Source: CAUUCF01 sp045580225 (GTDB lineage Bacteria; Pseudomonadota; Gammaproteobacteria; UBA9339). From it: a stretch of DNA of 41,430 nucleotides. The stretch is taken from NCBI GenBank assembly GCA_045580225.1, contig JAZNNJ010000017.1, forward strand, positions 1 to 41,430, given 5' to 3'. The position numbers were made by a program, and so were the translations under genes. This document shows positions 7,653-15,676 of this stretch, in pieces (position 1 is the stretch's first letter; the number at the start of each line of letters is the position of its first letter). A model generated the notes under the pieces. The model was not told where the DNA came from. It saw nothing but the letters and a program-made list of their open reading frames with translations, and did no database searches.

Positions 7653-8135
7653 ATGTTGCCGTTAGCAGGTATTACAAACGAGAGTATTGTGGATGGGCCA
7701 GGCGTAAGGATGGTAATTTTTTTTCAAGGGTGTCCTCACCATTGTCCTGGTTGTCATAATCCGGAAACTCATCCGTTTTCTGGAGGAATGTTAATTTCTA
7801 TAGAAGAAATATTGACAATAGTTCGTAACAATCCATTGTTAGCAGGGATTACTTTTTCTGGAGGAGAACCTTTCGCTCATTTGGCTATTTTAGCGGAATT
7901 TATTAGTAAGTTTAAAAATGAATTTAAAAATTTAACGTTGGGGGCATATACTGGATATACTTATGAAGAATTATTAATGCTTGATAGAATGTTAATAGAT
8001 AACATTTTGTTTCAATTAGATTTTTTAATTGATGGTCGTTTTATTTTGGCTGAAAAAGCCGATTTGCCATATCGGGGTTCTAAAAATCAACGCTATTTAA
8101 TCTTAAAGGAGGGTAAGATTGTAGAAATATTTTAA
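7653..8135 (+). CDS. nrdG: Anaerobic ribonucleotide reductase activating protein
   Basis: This radical SAM activase of 160 residues generates the glycyl radical on NrdD. The 4Fe-4S motif is Cys27-x3-Cys31-x2-Cys34 in FFQGCPHHCPGCHNPETH, followed by ITFSGGEPF, the SAM-binding GGE motif. The C-terminal LPYRGSKNQRY is typical of NrdG. The ATG is preceded by a strong GGGAGGTG ribosome-binding site. It forms a two-gene operon with nrdD. Confidence 0.96.
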   Translation: MLPLAGITNESIVDGPGVRMVIFFQGCPHHCPGCHNPETHPFSGGMLISIEEILTIVRNNPLLAGITFSGGEPFAHLAILAEFISKFKNEFKNLTLGAYTGYTYEELLMLDRMLIDNILFQLDFLIDGRFILAEKADLPYRGSKNQRYLILKEGKIVEIF

Positions 8136-8161
8136 AATTAGAGAATATTTTAATAAATTTA

Positions 8162-8189
8162 TTGATATTTGCATAAAAAATAGTATATT
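8162..8189 (+). promoter_or_regulatory. Promoter of tRNA-Leu
   Basis: TTGATA (8162-8167) and TATATT (8184-8189) are 16 bp apart, giving a start about 10 nt before the tRNA. Confidence 0.5.
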
Positions 8190-8205
8190 AACTTTATCAA
8201 ATGAA

Positions 8206-8289
8206 GCCGGGGTGGCGGAACTGGTAGACGCGCCAGACTCAAAATTTGGTGGTGGTGACACCGTGTCGGTTCGATTCCGACCCTCGGTA
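8206..8289 (+). tRNA. tRNA-Leu (anticodon CAA)
   Basis: An 84 nt class II tRNA. The anticodon stem CCAGA/TTTGG encloses the loop CTCAAAA, so the anticodon is CAA and it reads UUG. A long variable arm (TGGTGGTGACACC region) precedes the T arm GTCGG-TTCGATT-CCGAC. The acceptor GCCGGGG pairs with CCTCGGT, so the first pair is G1-U72 instead of the usual G-C. The discriminator is A and CCA is not encoded (TAT follows). Both are unlike the tRNA-Asn gene, and the gene borders a decay zone, but all stems still pair. Confidence 0.92.
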
Positions 8290-8394
8290 TATCTTGTTGT
8301 AATTATTTCGAGTTTCTTTTAGGGTTAAATTAGGTGTGATGGTTAAAAATGGCTTAGTGTAGTTCATGGTTAGATTGGGAAAATGGTTCTTCTG
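8290..8394. other. Start of decay zone, no gene seen
   Basis: Gene-poor sequence between tRNA-Leu and the glycosyltransferase relic. I see no terminator, RNA or coding signal in it. Confidence 0.4.
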
Positions 8395-8575
8395 AACAAG
8401 TTAATTATAGGTATTTAACTGATGATTGATTTGAATTAAATTGTATAAAAAGAGGAACTCGTTAAAAATACTTTTAATAATGATACAGATATTTTATGTT
8501 TTGGAATTAATTGTTATAATAATGGAAGTATTTTCCCAAGATATGATATAAATACATTAAATCAGTATTATGCAT
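8395..8575 (+). pseudogene. Glycosyltransferase family 2 relic, first part
   Basis: Translated fragments look like the middle of a family 2 glycosyltransferase. YLTDD, a UGA and FELNC resemble the metal-binding DSDDW(F)E region with TGG changed to TGA. One base shift later the frame continues as LVKNTFNNDTDILCFGINCYNNG, resembling the segment that follows in EpsJ-like enzymes. The fragment stops where the inverted pyrophosphatase piece begins. Recognition is by pattern only and is weaker than for the second part. Confidence 0.42.
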
Positions 8576-8579
8576 TTAA

Positions 8580-8870
8580 CATCTTAGTATAGATATAATG
8601 CGGGTACAGCATCATTTCCCAACTTCCAACTTTAAAAGTCAAAGTCCCCAACAGTATCGAAGCAATTATTGTAACTGCATAAGCTTCAAATAAATCAGCT
8701 GCCATTCCAGCACAATCTCCGACGTTATCTCCCACATTATCAGCAATTACTGCTGGATTGCGAGGATCATCCTCTGGAATATTCGATTCAACCTTACCTA
8801 CTAAGTTAGCACCAACATCAGTACCATTAGTAAATATACCGCTACCTAAACGTACCAAGAATTTAATTTA
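8580..8870 (-). pseudogene. hppA: Fragment of a membrane-bound proton-pumping pyrophosphatase gene
   Basis: The translated fragment holds the highly conserved H+-PPase core: GSGIFTNGTDVGANLVGKVE, then IPEDDPRNPAVIADNVGDN, GDCAGMAADLFEAYAVT, and a following membrane segment. A complete enzyme has about 700 residues and 15-17 membrane helices; fewer than 100 residues remain here. There is no proper start (only a TTG) and no continuation on either side. The acidic DDPRNP and DNVGDNVGD pyrophosphate-binding motifs are unmutated, so the fragment is recent or was copied recently. It lies antisense inside the glycosyltransferase relic. Confidence 0.88.
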
Positions 8871-8871
8871 A

Positions 8872-9369
8872 AATGCATGTGGTTAGTTATTCAAACGAGA
8901 ATTTCTTTTGAAATATGATATTAAATTCCCATAAAACATTGTAACCTGTGAGGATAGTTTATTTTGTTTGTTCTGCATATATGAAGAACCTAAAATTAAA
9001 TTATTAAATAAATGCTTATATAATTATCGTACTAAAAGAATTGGTTCGACATGTTATAAACAAGATACTATAAAACAGACACAGAAGCTTCAAATATTTA
9101 CTATCCACTGAAAATTTTAAAAAGCAAAAGATAAATATAAAATTATTGCAATAGAAAAATTTCTTCAATATTTTAAATTGGAATGATGCTCCTAAATATC
9201 GTCTAATTATTTAAGAATTAATCAATTTGAAAAATATTTATACAAAAAAGTAAGTAAAGATTTATGATCTAATTGTGATATTAAAAATTTCCAGAAATAC
9301 AACATCTATAAGTTAATTTTAAAAATATTTTTTATGTATGTAACACTAATGATAAAAAGTATAAAATAG
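8872..9369 (+). pseudogene. Glycosyltransferase family 2 relic, second part
   Basis: One frame from 8872 to 9369 stays coding-like but contains about seven internal stops. It begins NACG, stop, LFKREFLLKYDIKFP, stop, NIVTCEDSLF, then INKCLYNYRTKRIGSTC-like text. This matches the usual order in family 2 glycosyltransferases: an AWGKLF/RREFL segment, the catalytic ED pair, then NKPLYYYR and a Ser-Thr. The later part (FEKYLYKKVSKDL, NIYKL) looks like the variable C-terminal tail. No frameshift is needed within this part. Identity is pattern recognition, not a search result. Confidence 0.58.
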
Positions 9370-9732
9370 TTACAATAATGGGTATAAAAATAAAATTCAA
9401 AAGAATTCATTTTAAAATAAGATATATAAATAGGGAAATTATTTTCTAAGTTTTTTATCACAACTACAAAAGAAACCGTTGCAGAAGAATGATATATTTA
9501 CTCGTTAATTTTGTTTGTTAGTTATGAATTTTTTTTAATATAGAAATTTCTAATGCAATATCTAATATTTATATGTTCGGATATGATGTTAAAGATAATA
9601 ACTAATAGCAAAGTTTATAATTGCAATTTTTCATTTGCGTGAGTTGATATAGGGGGATTCTTCTTATTTGCTGGTATATAATGTATATTTCTTTATATGG
9701 CTTGTGTTAATTTAGATTAGTTATAAATTATT
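9370..9732. other. Gene-poor AT-rich stretch
   Basis: About 360 bases of very AT-rich sequence between the glycosyltransferase relic and the bioB relic. I see no convincing reading frame, tRNA, terminator or repeat. Short coding-like runs are each broken by stops within about 30 codons. Confidence 0.4.
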
Positions 9733-10556
9733 GTGTTAGAGCGTACAGGTAGTCAGTGTATGAATTGCGAAAAAACCGTATTAGATGAAAATGAATTATT
9801 AAAACTGTATAAGTTAGATTTATTTAAGTTGTTGGATATTTCTTCGTGTTATGTAAAGAAAAAAGTTGAATTTTGTTCTATAATAAATGCGCGTAGCGGT
9901 AGGTGTTCCCAAAATTGTAAATATTGTGCTCAGAGTTCTTATTATTGCACAGACATAAAATCTTATCCTTTGATGGGAATTAGTGATGTTATAAAAGTTG
10001 CGTTAGACGCTAAATCTCATAGAGTATCAAGATTTTCGATCGTTACTTCAGGTAAAGATCCAGGTGAAAGTAAGAGTTTTAAAATTGAACTTGAAATGAT
10101 TAAAGAAATAAATAGAATTAAGGGTCTAAGTTCTTGTGCTTCATTAGGTATGTTAAATGAAACACAGATAGAGGAACTTTATAGATGTGGTCTAAAAAGA
10201 TATCATCATAACATGTTGAACAACGTGTTGAAATGGCACTGAATTTGGCTGAAATTCAACCAAATTCAATACCTATAAATATTTTGATGCCTATACCTAA
10301 AACTCCTTTAGAAGATTATTTGAATAAAATTGATCAAGAAAATGTTTTAAGGTCATTGGCAATAATAAAGATTGCAAATCCAAATTCAATTTTGCGTCTT
10401 TGCGGGGGTAGGATGCGATTATCGAAAGAAAATCAAATGTTAGCGTTGAACACTTGTGTAGAAGGTATTATGGTAGGTAATTATCTTACAACAGTGGGAA
10501 ATATTCCGGATAATGATATAGAAATGGCTGAAAGTTTAGGGAAAATCATTGTTTAA
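9733..10556 (+). pseudogene. bioB: Biotin synthase, broken by internal deletion and frameshift
   Basis: The first part (ATG at 9760, or GTG at 9733) encodes INARSGRCSQNCKYCAQSS with the radical SAM CxxxCxxC, then VSRFSIVTSG and SCASLGMLNE, ending near KRYHHN. The second part, in another frame from about 10215, resumes at RVEMALNLAE and continues with PINILMPIPKTPLE, ILRLCGGR and VGNYLTT. About 50 residues that normally lie between them (the ETS...GGIFGMGE segment, with a Fe2S2-ligand Cys) are missing. Total coding is about 260 residues against 346 in E. coli. Flanking motifs remain well conserved, so the loss is fairly recent. Confidence 0.93.
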
Positions 10557-10815
10557 TTGCTTGTATTTATAAATTTAAATTGTTTTGAAAAAGTTTTGAT
10601 TTATTTACATTACTTTCAATGCACTGTTTTGTATTTAGTGGTGAAATCTCACATTATTTGGTAAAAGCTCTTTTATGGAAGATTTTTTTGTTTGATATAT
10701 TTGTTGATAATACGGCATTGCTAATCACTTTTATTTAAAATTTTAATTGTAGTTTAATTTATGTTTTATTGATGATAATTTTTTATGTAGCTAACTAAAT
10801 TTTAAGCTAAGCGAC
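10557..10815. other. Intergenic stretch after bioB relic
   Basis: About 260 bases without a recognised gene. A 39-codon frame at 10619-10738 has no recognisable similarity and is not called. The mraZ promoter follows. Confidence 0.4.
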
Positions 10816-10844
10816 TTGACAAAAAATAATTCTATTTCTATGAT
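10816..10844 (+). promoter_or_regulatory. Promoter of the division and cell wall cluster
   Basis: A consensus TTGACA (10816-10821), 17 bp spacer and TATGAT (10839-10844) stand 51 bp upstream of the mraZ start. This is the best sigma70 promoter in the window. Confidence 0.85.
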
Positions 10845-10852
10845 CTAGGTTG

Positions 10853-10870
10853 AGTGGTTTAAAGTGGTTT
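10853..10870 (+). promoter_or_regulatory. Candidate MraZ-binding direct repeats
   Basis: AGTGGTTT occurs at 10853-10860 and again at 10863-10870, a 10 bp period. In E. coli MraZ binds TGGGN repeats spaced by 5 nt just downstream of its own promoter. The spacing and location match; the third base of the repeat is T where the consensus has G. Confidence 0.55.
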
Positions 10871-10894
10871 TTTTTAGTATAAAAGTAGATAAAA

Positions 10895-11350
10895 ATGGTT
10901 TTTAGAGGCATTAATTCTGTAAATTTAGATGCTAAGGGGCGTGTTATTATGCCGAGTAAGTATCGTGCTTCGTTGGAAGAAGATGATGGAACCATGGTTA
11001 TTACGATAGATGCAGAGGATAGGTGTTTATTATTGTATCCAATGAAGGTATGGGAAGAAATTGAGATAAAAATTGCTAGTTTGCCTAGTTTTGATTCGTT
11101 GACTAGGAGGATTCAGCGATTATTGATTGGACATGCGACAGAGGTTGAGATGGATAACAATGGGCGTTTATTATTGCCTGGATTATTAAGGGAATATGCT
11201 AAGATTGATAAGCAAGCTATGTTGGTTGGACAAGGTAAAAAATTTGAGATATGGAGCAGGGAAATTTGGGAAAATTGCCGAGATGAATGGTTAAAAGCAG
11301 GGTTAAAGGATAGAACGGTGCCTGATACTTTGCAAACATTGTCTTTATAG
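10895..11350 (+). CDS. mraZ: Transcriptional regulator MraZ
   Basis: MraZ has 151 residues, like E. coli (152), and consists of two AbrB-like swapped-hairpin repeats. The first has FRGINSVNLDAKGRVIMPSKYR; the second has EVEMDNNGRLLLPGLLREYA. The family binds DNA upstream of its own gene and represses the division and cell wall cluster. The direct repeats between the promoter and the ATG are candidate sites for this autoregulation. The rsmH gene follows 11 nt after the stop. Confidence 0.96.
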   Translation: MVFRGINSVNLDAKGRVIMPSKYRASLEEDDGTMVITIDAEDRCLLLYPMKVWEEIEIKIASLPSFDSLTRRIQRLLIGHATEVEMDNNGRLLLPGLLREYAKIDKQAMLVGQGKKFEIWSREIWENCRDEWLKAGLKDRTVPDTLQTLSL

Positions 11351-11361
11351 GTAGGTATAAG

Positions 11362-12267
11362 ATGTTGCATAAGCCTGTTTTGTTAGAAGAAGTGTTAAAT
11401 AATTGGTTAATTTCGCCAAATGGTATTTATGTTGATGGTACTTTTGGTAGGGGAGGTCACTCTAAGGCTCTTTTAGATAAATTGTCTTCATTAGGTAGGT
11501 TATATGCAATGGATTGCGACAATGAAGCAGTTGCAGTGGGTAATAGTTTGGCTAGAAATGATGTTCGTTTTCAAATAAAAAAAGGTAATTTTGCTGACAT
11601 GGAAACGTGGATTACTAGTTTAGATTTGAAAGGTAAGTTATCAGGGATTTTATTAGATTTAGGGGTGTCTTCTCCACAGTTAGATAATTTAGCACGTGGA
11701 TTTAGTTTTAAAGGGCATAATCGACTAGATATGAGAATGGACCAGGATTTATTGATTGATGCTGCTGATTGGTTAAATCATGCTAGTGAAGAAGAAATTC
11801 AGAATGTTTTGTTTAAATATGGAGAAGCACGTTATAGTAAGGCGATTGCGCGAGTAATTATTAAAACTCGAAAATTAAAGTCGTTAGAATATACTGATGA
11901 ATTAGCAAAATTAATTGCTGATATTGTTCCAAGTAAAACGAAAAATCCGGCAACACGTGCTTTTCAAGCTATTAGGATATTTATAAATAAGGAGTTAGAA
12001 AATTTAGAAAAATTTTTGGATTTTAGTTTAGATTTATTAAGAATTAATGGTAGGTTATTGATTATTACTTTTCATTCTTTAGAGGAACGCATAGTTAAAC
12101 AATTTTTTCAGCGAAAAACTATTATTCCTAAATGGTTACCTGTGCCAGAAATATCATTAGAACTAGCAATAAAAAAAATTGGTCGTTTCAAACCACAGGC
12201 TGAGGAGGTGTTTTCTAATAAGAGGGCAAGAAGTGCAACATTAACAGTATTGGAGAAAATAAAATGA
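11362..12267 (+). CDS. rsmH: 16S rRNA (cytosine1402-N4)-methyltransferase
   Basis: RsmH (MraW), 301 residues, methylates N4 of C1402, the same nucleotide modified on its ribose by RsmI, also encoded in this window. Visible are HKPVLLEEVLNNW, the SAM-binding DGTFGRGGHSKALL, ILLDLGVSSPQLD, RGFSFKGHNRLDMRMD, TRAFQAIRIFINKELENL and ITFHSLEERIVKQFF. It overlaps ftsL by 4 nt. Confidence 0.97.
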   Translation: MLHKPVLLEEVLNNWLISPNGIYVDGTFGRGGHSKALLDKLSSLGRLYAMDCDNEAVAVGNSLARNDVRFQIKKGNFADMETWITSLDLKGKLSGILLDLGVSSPQLDNLARGFSFKGHNRLDMRMDQDLLIDAADWLNHASEEEIQNVLFKYGEARYSKAIARVIIKTRKLKSLEYTDELAKLIADIVPSKTKNPATRAFQAIRIFINKELENLEKFLDFSLDLLRINGRLLIITFHSLEERIVKQFFQRKTIIPKWLPVPEISLELAIKKIGRFKPQAEEVFSNKRARSATLTVLEKIK

Positions 12268-12590
12268 ACGCGGTTATGCGTAGTAAAGAACATTATTTAA
12301 AAGGGGTGTCTTATCAAATGCAGGTTATGCCAAATTTTAAATTATTATTTTTATTAATTATTTTTCTAATTAGCTCCTTTGGGTTGATTTATACTAAAGA
12401 AGTTAATCGTCAAATCTATAAGGATTATCATGTTTTACAAAAAGAAGAGTATGTTTTAAAAATGACTAATAATTATTTATTAGAAAAACAAAGTTTTCTG
12501 AAAGCTCAGTTTAAGGTTCAAAACGATGCTCGAGGTAAATTAGAAATGGAGATTCCTAAAGAAGTAGTTCGAATTGAAATGCATAAATGA
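12264..12590 (+). CDS. ftsL: Cell division protein FtsL
   Basis: A 108-residue bitopic membrane protein: a short cytoplasmic N-terminus, one hydrophobic segment near residues 29-47 (LLFLLIIFLISSFGLIYT), then a periplasmic heptad-like coiled coil. FtsL forms the FtsQLB complex that activates septal wall synthesis by FtsW-FtsI. Sequence conservation in this family is poor; the call depends on topology and on its place between rsmH and ftsI, with 4 nt overlaps on both sides. Confidence 0.88.
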   Translation: MNAVMRSKEHYLKGVSYQMQVMPNFKLLFLLIIFLISSFGLIYTKEVNRQIYKDYHVLQKEEYVLKMTNNYLLEKQSFLKAQFKVQNDARGKLEMEIPKEVVRIEMHK

Positions 12591-14245
12591 ATATTAAATA
12601 CCATAATTTTTTTAGATGGATAGTTATTAGTTTTTTATTAATAGTATTATTTATTAGTGTAATAGCTAGGGTAATTTATTTAGGGTTTGTACAGAGTAAT
12701 TTTTTAAGGGCTCAGAGTGAGAAAAGAATTGTAAAAAATGTTGCTTTAAATGGTTATCGTGGAAAAATTTTAGATCGAAATGGTAATTTATTGGCAATTA
12801 GTGTTGAGGCTCCTGCGGTTTGTGTTAATCCTAAGAAGTACTTTAATAATCCAGAAAATAATCATAAATTAAGTTATATTTTGAAGCGTCCTTTGAAAGA
12901 GATTGAAGATAAGGTGCAGCAAAATAATCGTGAATTTATTTATTTAAAACGTGTTGTGACAGAAGAAGAGAAAATAGCAATTGAAAAGCTTAAATTGCCT
13001 GGGATATTTTTTTCTGTAGGGTACAGACGTTTTTATCCAGAGGGGGCAAGTATGGCTCCAATTATAGGGATTACTAATATTGATGATCATGGTCAGGAAG
13101 GATTAGAATTATTTTTTAATGATTGGCTGCGTGGAATACCCGGTAAAAATAGAGTATTAAAAGATTGTTTGGGTAATATTATTAAAGATATTTCTGTTTT
13201 AAAAACTCCTATTTTAGGACAAGATTTAATGATTACTTTGGATCGTCGTTTACAATATTTTGCTTATGAGGAATTAAAAAAAGTAGTTAGTGAAACGAAA
13301 GCTGAATCAGGAATTATTGTAGCTATGTCGGTTAAGACAGGAGAAGTATTGGCTATGGTTAATTATCCCAGTTTTGATCCAAATCAAAAAGCGGGGAAAG
13401 TAATTCGTAATAGAGCAGTTACAGATTTATATGAGCCAGGATCTACATTTAAAACATTCACTATTTTAGAAGCATTGGAGAGTAATAAGTTTAATGAAAA
13501 TACATTGATTGATACAAATCCGGGCGAATTTAGAATTGGAAAAAATGTGATTACCGATGCAGAAAAAATAAACAACGGCGTTTTAAGTTTATCAGAAGTA
13601 TTAATACGCTCTAGTGATATAGGTACGGCGAAAATTATTTTACATTTAGATTCTGATCGTTTTTTAGGTAATTTACGTAAATTAGGATTTGGTCAACGAA
13701 TTAACAATTTTTTTCCTGGTGAATCAGCTGGTATTTTACCTAATAATTTAAAGAATCGTCCTTTTGTATTAGCAACTCTTTCTTTCGGGTATAGCATTTC
13801 TCTTACAGCTGTACAGCTTGTTTCTGCGTATGCTACTTTAGGAGCGAAGGGTATTAAAAAAATTCCTACTTTTATATCAGAATATTCTGGAAACTCTAAT
13901 GTAGAACAACGTGTTTTTTCTGTGGAGTTATGTAATCGTGTTATAAGAATATTAGAGAAAGCTGTAGAAGAAGGAACTGGACGTAAAGCAAAGATCAAAG
14001 GGTACCGAGTAGCAGGTAAAACTGGGACTTCGCATATGATTTCTCCCAAAGGGGGTTATTACCATAATCGTTATTATGCAAGTTTTGCGGGTATTGCGCC
14101 GGTTAGTAATCCAGAAATAGCTATGGTGGTAGTAATTAAAGATCCAAAGAATAAGTATTTTGGTAGTCAGGTAGCAGCACCTTTGTTTAGTAAGGTTATG
14201 GAAGGAATGTTGCGTATTTTAAGAATTGAATTTGACAAAGAATGA
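12587..14245 (+). CDS. ftsI: Septal peptidoglycan transpeptidase FtsI (PBP3)
   Basis: This class B penicillin-binding protein has 552 residues. A membrane anchor lies near residues 10-32, then the pedestal domain (GYRGKILDRNGNLLAISVEAP) and the transpeptidase domain. Catalytic motifs are Ser286-T-F-Lys289, Ser342-Ser343-Asp344 and Lys478-T-G-T. The second motif reads SSD where PBP3 usually has SSN. It crosslinks septal peptidoglycan together with FtsW. The gene starts 4 nt before the ftsL stop, and murE starts 6 nt after its stop. Confidence 0.96.
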   Translation: MNIKYHNFFRWIVISFLLIVLFISVIARVIYLGFVQSNFLRAQSEKRIVKNVALNGYRGKILDRNGNLLAISVEAPAVCVNPKKYFNNPENNHKLSYILKRPLKEIEDKVQQNNREFIYLKRVVTEEEKIAIEKLKLPGIFFSVGYRRFYPEGASMAPIIGITNIDDHGQEGLELFFNDWLRGIPGKNRVLKDCLGNIIKDISVLKTPILGQDLMITLDRRLQYFAYEELKKVVSETKAESGIIVAMSVKTGEVLAMVNYPSFDPNQKAGKVIRNRAVTDLYEPGSTFKTFTILEALESNKFNENTLIDTNPGEFRIGKNVITDAEKINNGVLSLSEVLIRSSDIGTAKIILHLDSDRFLGNLRKLGFGQRINNFFPGESAGILPNNLKNRPFVLATLSFGYSISLTAVQLVSAYATLGAKGIKKIPTFISEYSGNSNVEQRVFSVELCNRVIRILEKAVEEGTGRKAKIKGYRVAGKTGTSHMISPKGGYYHNRYYASFAGIAPVSNPEIAMVVVIKDPKNKYFGSQVAAPLFSKVMEGMLRILRIEFDKE

Positions 14246-14251
14246 ATTTTT

Positions 14252-15676
14252 ATGGATAGAAAATTAAACGAAATTTTATTGGAAATTCCTGGTATTTCTG
14301 AAGATATAGTAATAACTGGTTTGCAGGATGATTCTAGAAAGGTTAAGAAAGGAGATTTATTTTTAGCATATCAAGGAGAACAGATTGATCGTAAAATTTT
14401 TATTCAAGAAGCAAAAGCTCGTGGTGCTGTAGTTATTAGTGATCAAAAAGGATATGGAGATTATTATCTTAGTAATTTAAAAGCAAAAATTGGTGAAATA
14501 GCTGAACGTTTTTGGGGTTTTCCTAGTAAGAAATTAAAAATTATTGGAGTTACTGGTACAAATGGTAAGACTACTATTGCTTATTTGATTTACCAAATAT
14601 TGAATCAAGCTGGTATTAACACAGCTTTTATTGGAACTTTGGGGGTAATGTATCAGGAAAAAATTTATCGTACATTGAATACTACTTTGGGTGCATTAGT
14701 TTTACCCGAGTGGTTTGCTAGGATGTGTAATGTTGGAATTTCGGTTGTAGTGATGGAAGTATCGTCTCATGCTTTGTCTCAATTTAGAGTAGACCATATT
14801 AATTTTGATAAAGTAATTTTTACTAATTTAACACGTGATCATTTGGATTATTATGGTGATTTTTCAAATTATGCGCATGCGAAATCTCGTTTGTTTTACC
14901 ATTTAGTAAGTAATAGGCAAATATTTAATCTAGATGATACTTTTGGAGAAAAATGGTTTAAGGATTTTAAAAATACTAGTATTAGTTATGGATTAAGCAA
15001 TATTAATTCTTTGGTAACTATTAATGATTATAAATATACTTTGCAAGGAACTGAAGGGTATATAATGACTCCATGGGGTGAAGGTTTTTTCAGAACATCT
15101 CTAATTGGTAGGTTTAATTTAAGCAATTGTTTAGCAGTTGTTGCTGCATTAGGGGATACAATTGAATTTAATAAATTGTTAGATATTTTTAAGCGAGTAA
15201 AGGCTCCTGATGGTCGTTTGGATATTTTAAAAAAAGCTAATTCACCGTGGGTCGTTGTAGATTATGCGCATACTCCAGATGCTGTAGAAAAAATATTATT
15301 AGAAATGCGAATTTTTAATCCTGAAAAGTTAGGAATTGTTTTTGGATGTGGTGGAGAGCGTGATCAAGGTAAACGTAAAATTATGGGAGAAATAGCTAGT
15401 AGATTGGCTGATTGGGTGATTATTACTAATGATAATGTCCGTAGTGAAGATCCAGAAAAAATAGCTGCAATGATCTTGGAAGGGGTTTCTAACAAGAATT
15501 GTTGTATAAAAATCTTAGATCGTCAGGAAGCCATTAAATTTGCTATTAAAAATGGCAACCAAGGGGATATTGTAGTAGTTGCTGGTAGAGGGCATGAGGA
15601 TTGCTTATTATTAAATGATAAAAAAATATATTTTACAGATCGTGAAGAAGTGGAGAAGAATTTACAATGTTATTAA
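14252..15676 (+). CDS. murE: UDP-MurNAc-tripeptide synthetase MurE
   Basis: MurE (474 residues) adds the third amino acid to the peptidoglycan precursor in the cytoplasm. Features in order are the N-terminal DDSRKVKKGDLFLA, the ATP-binding GVTGTNGKTT, a conserved HAKSRLF with the carbamylated Lys, DYAHTPDAV, GCGGERDQGKR, and the specificity loop NDNVRSEDP. Diaminopimelate-adding enzymes have DNPR there; the Arg is kept and Pro is Val, so meso-diaminopimelate is the probable substrate. The gene overlaps tatD by 10 nt; murF, normally next, is absent. Confidence 0.96.
   Translation: MDRKLNEILLEIPGISEDIVITGLQDDSRKVKKGDLFLAYQGEQIDRKIFIQEAKARGAVVISDQKGYGDYYLSNLKAKIGEIAERFWGFPSKKLKIIGVTGTNGKTTIAYLIYQILNQAGINTAFIGTLGVMYQEKIYRTLNTTLGALVLPEWFARMCNVGISVVVMEVSSHALSQFRVDHINFDKVIFTNLTRDHLDYYGDFSNYAHAKSRLFYHLVSNRQIFNLDDTFGEKWFKDFKNTSISYGLSNINSLVTINDYKYTLQGTEGYIMTPWGEGFFRTSLIGRFNLSNCLAVVAALGDTIEFNKLLDIFKRVKAPDGRLDILKKANSPWVVVDYAHTPDAVEKILLEMRIFNPEKLGIVFGCGGERDQGKRKIMGEIASRLADWVIITNDNVRSEDPEKIAAMILEGVSNKNCCIKILDRQEAIKFAIKNGNQGDIVVVAGRGHEDCLLLNDKKIYFTDREEVEKNLQCY

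Noticed and set aside
8290..10556. An insertion sequence or prophage behind the decay zone
   Set aside because: No transposase text, no terminal inverted repeats and no phage genes were found; the contents are fragments of ordinary metabolic genes.
10619..10738. A 39-codon frame after the bioB relic as a small gene
   Set aside because: No ribosome-binding site, no recognisable domain, and it stands in decaying sequence.
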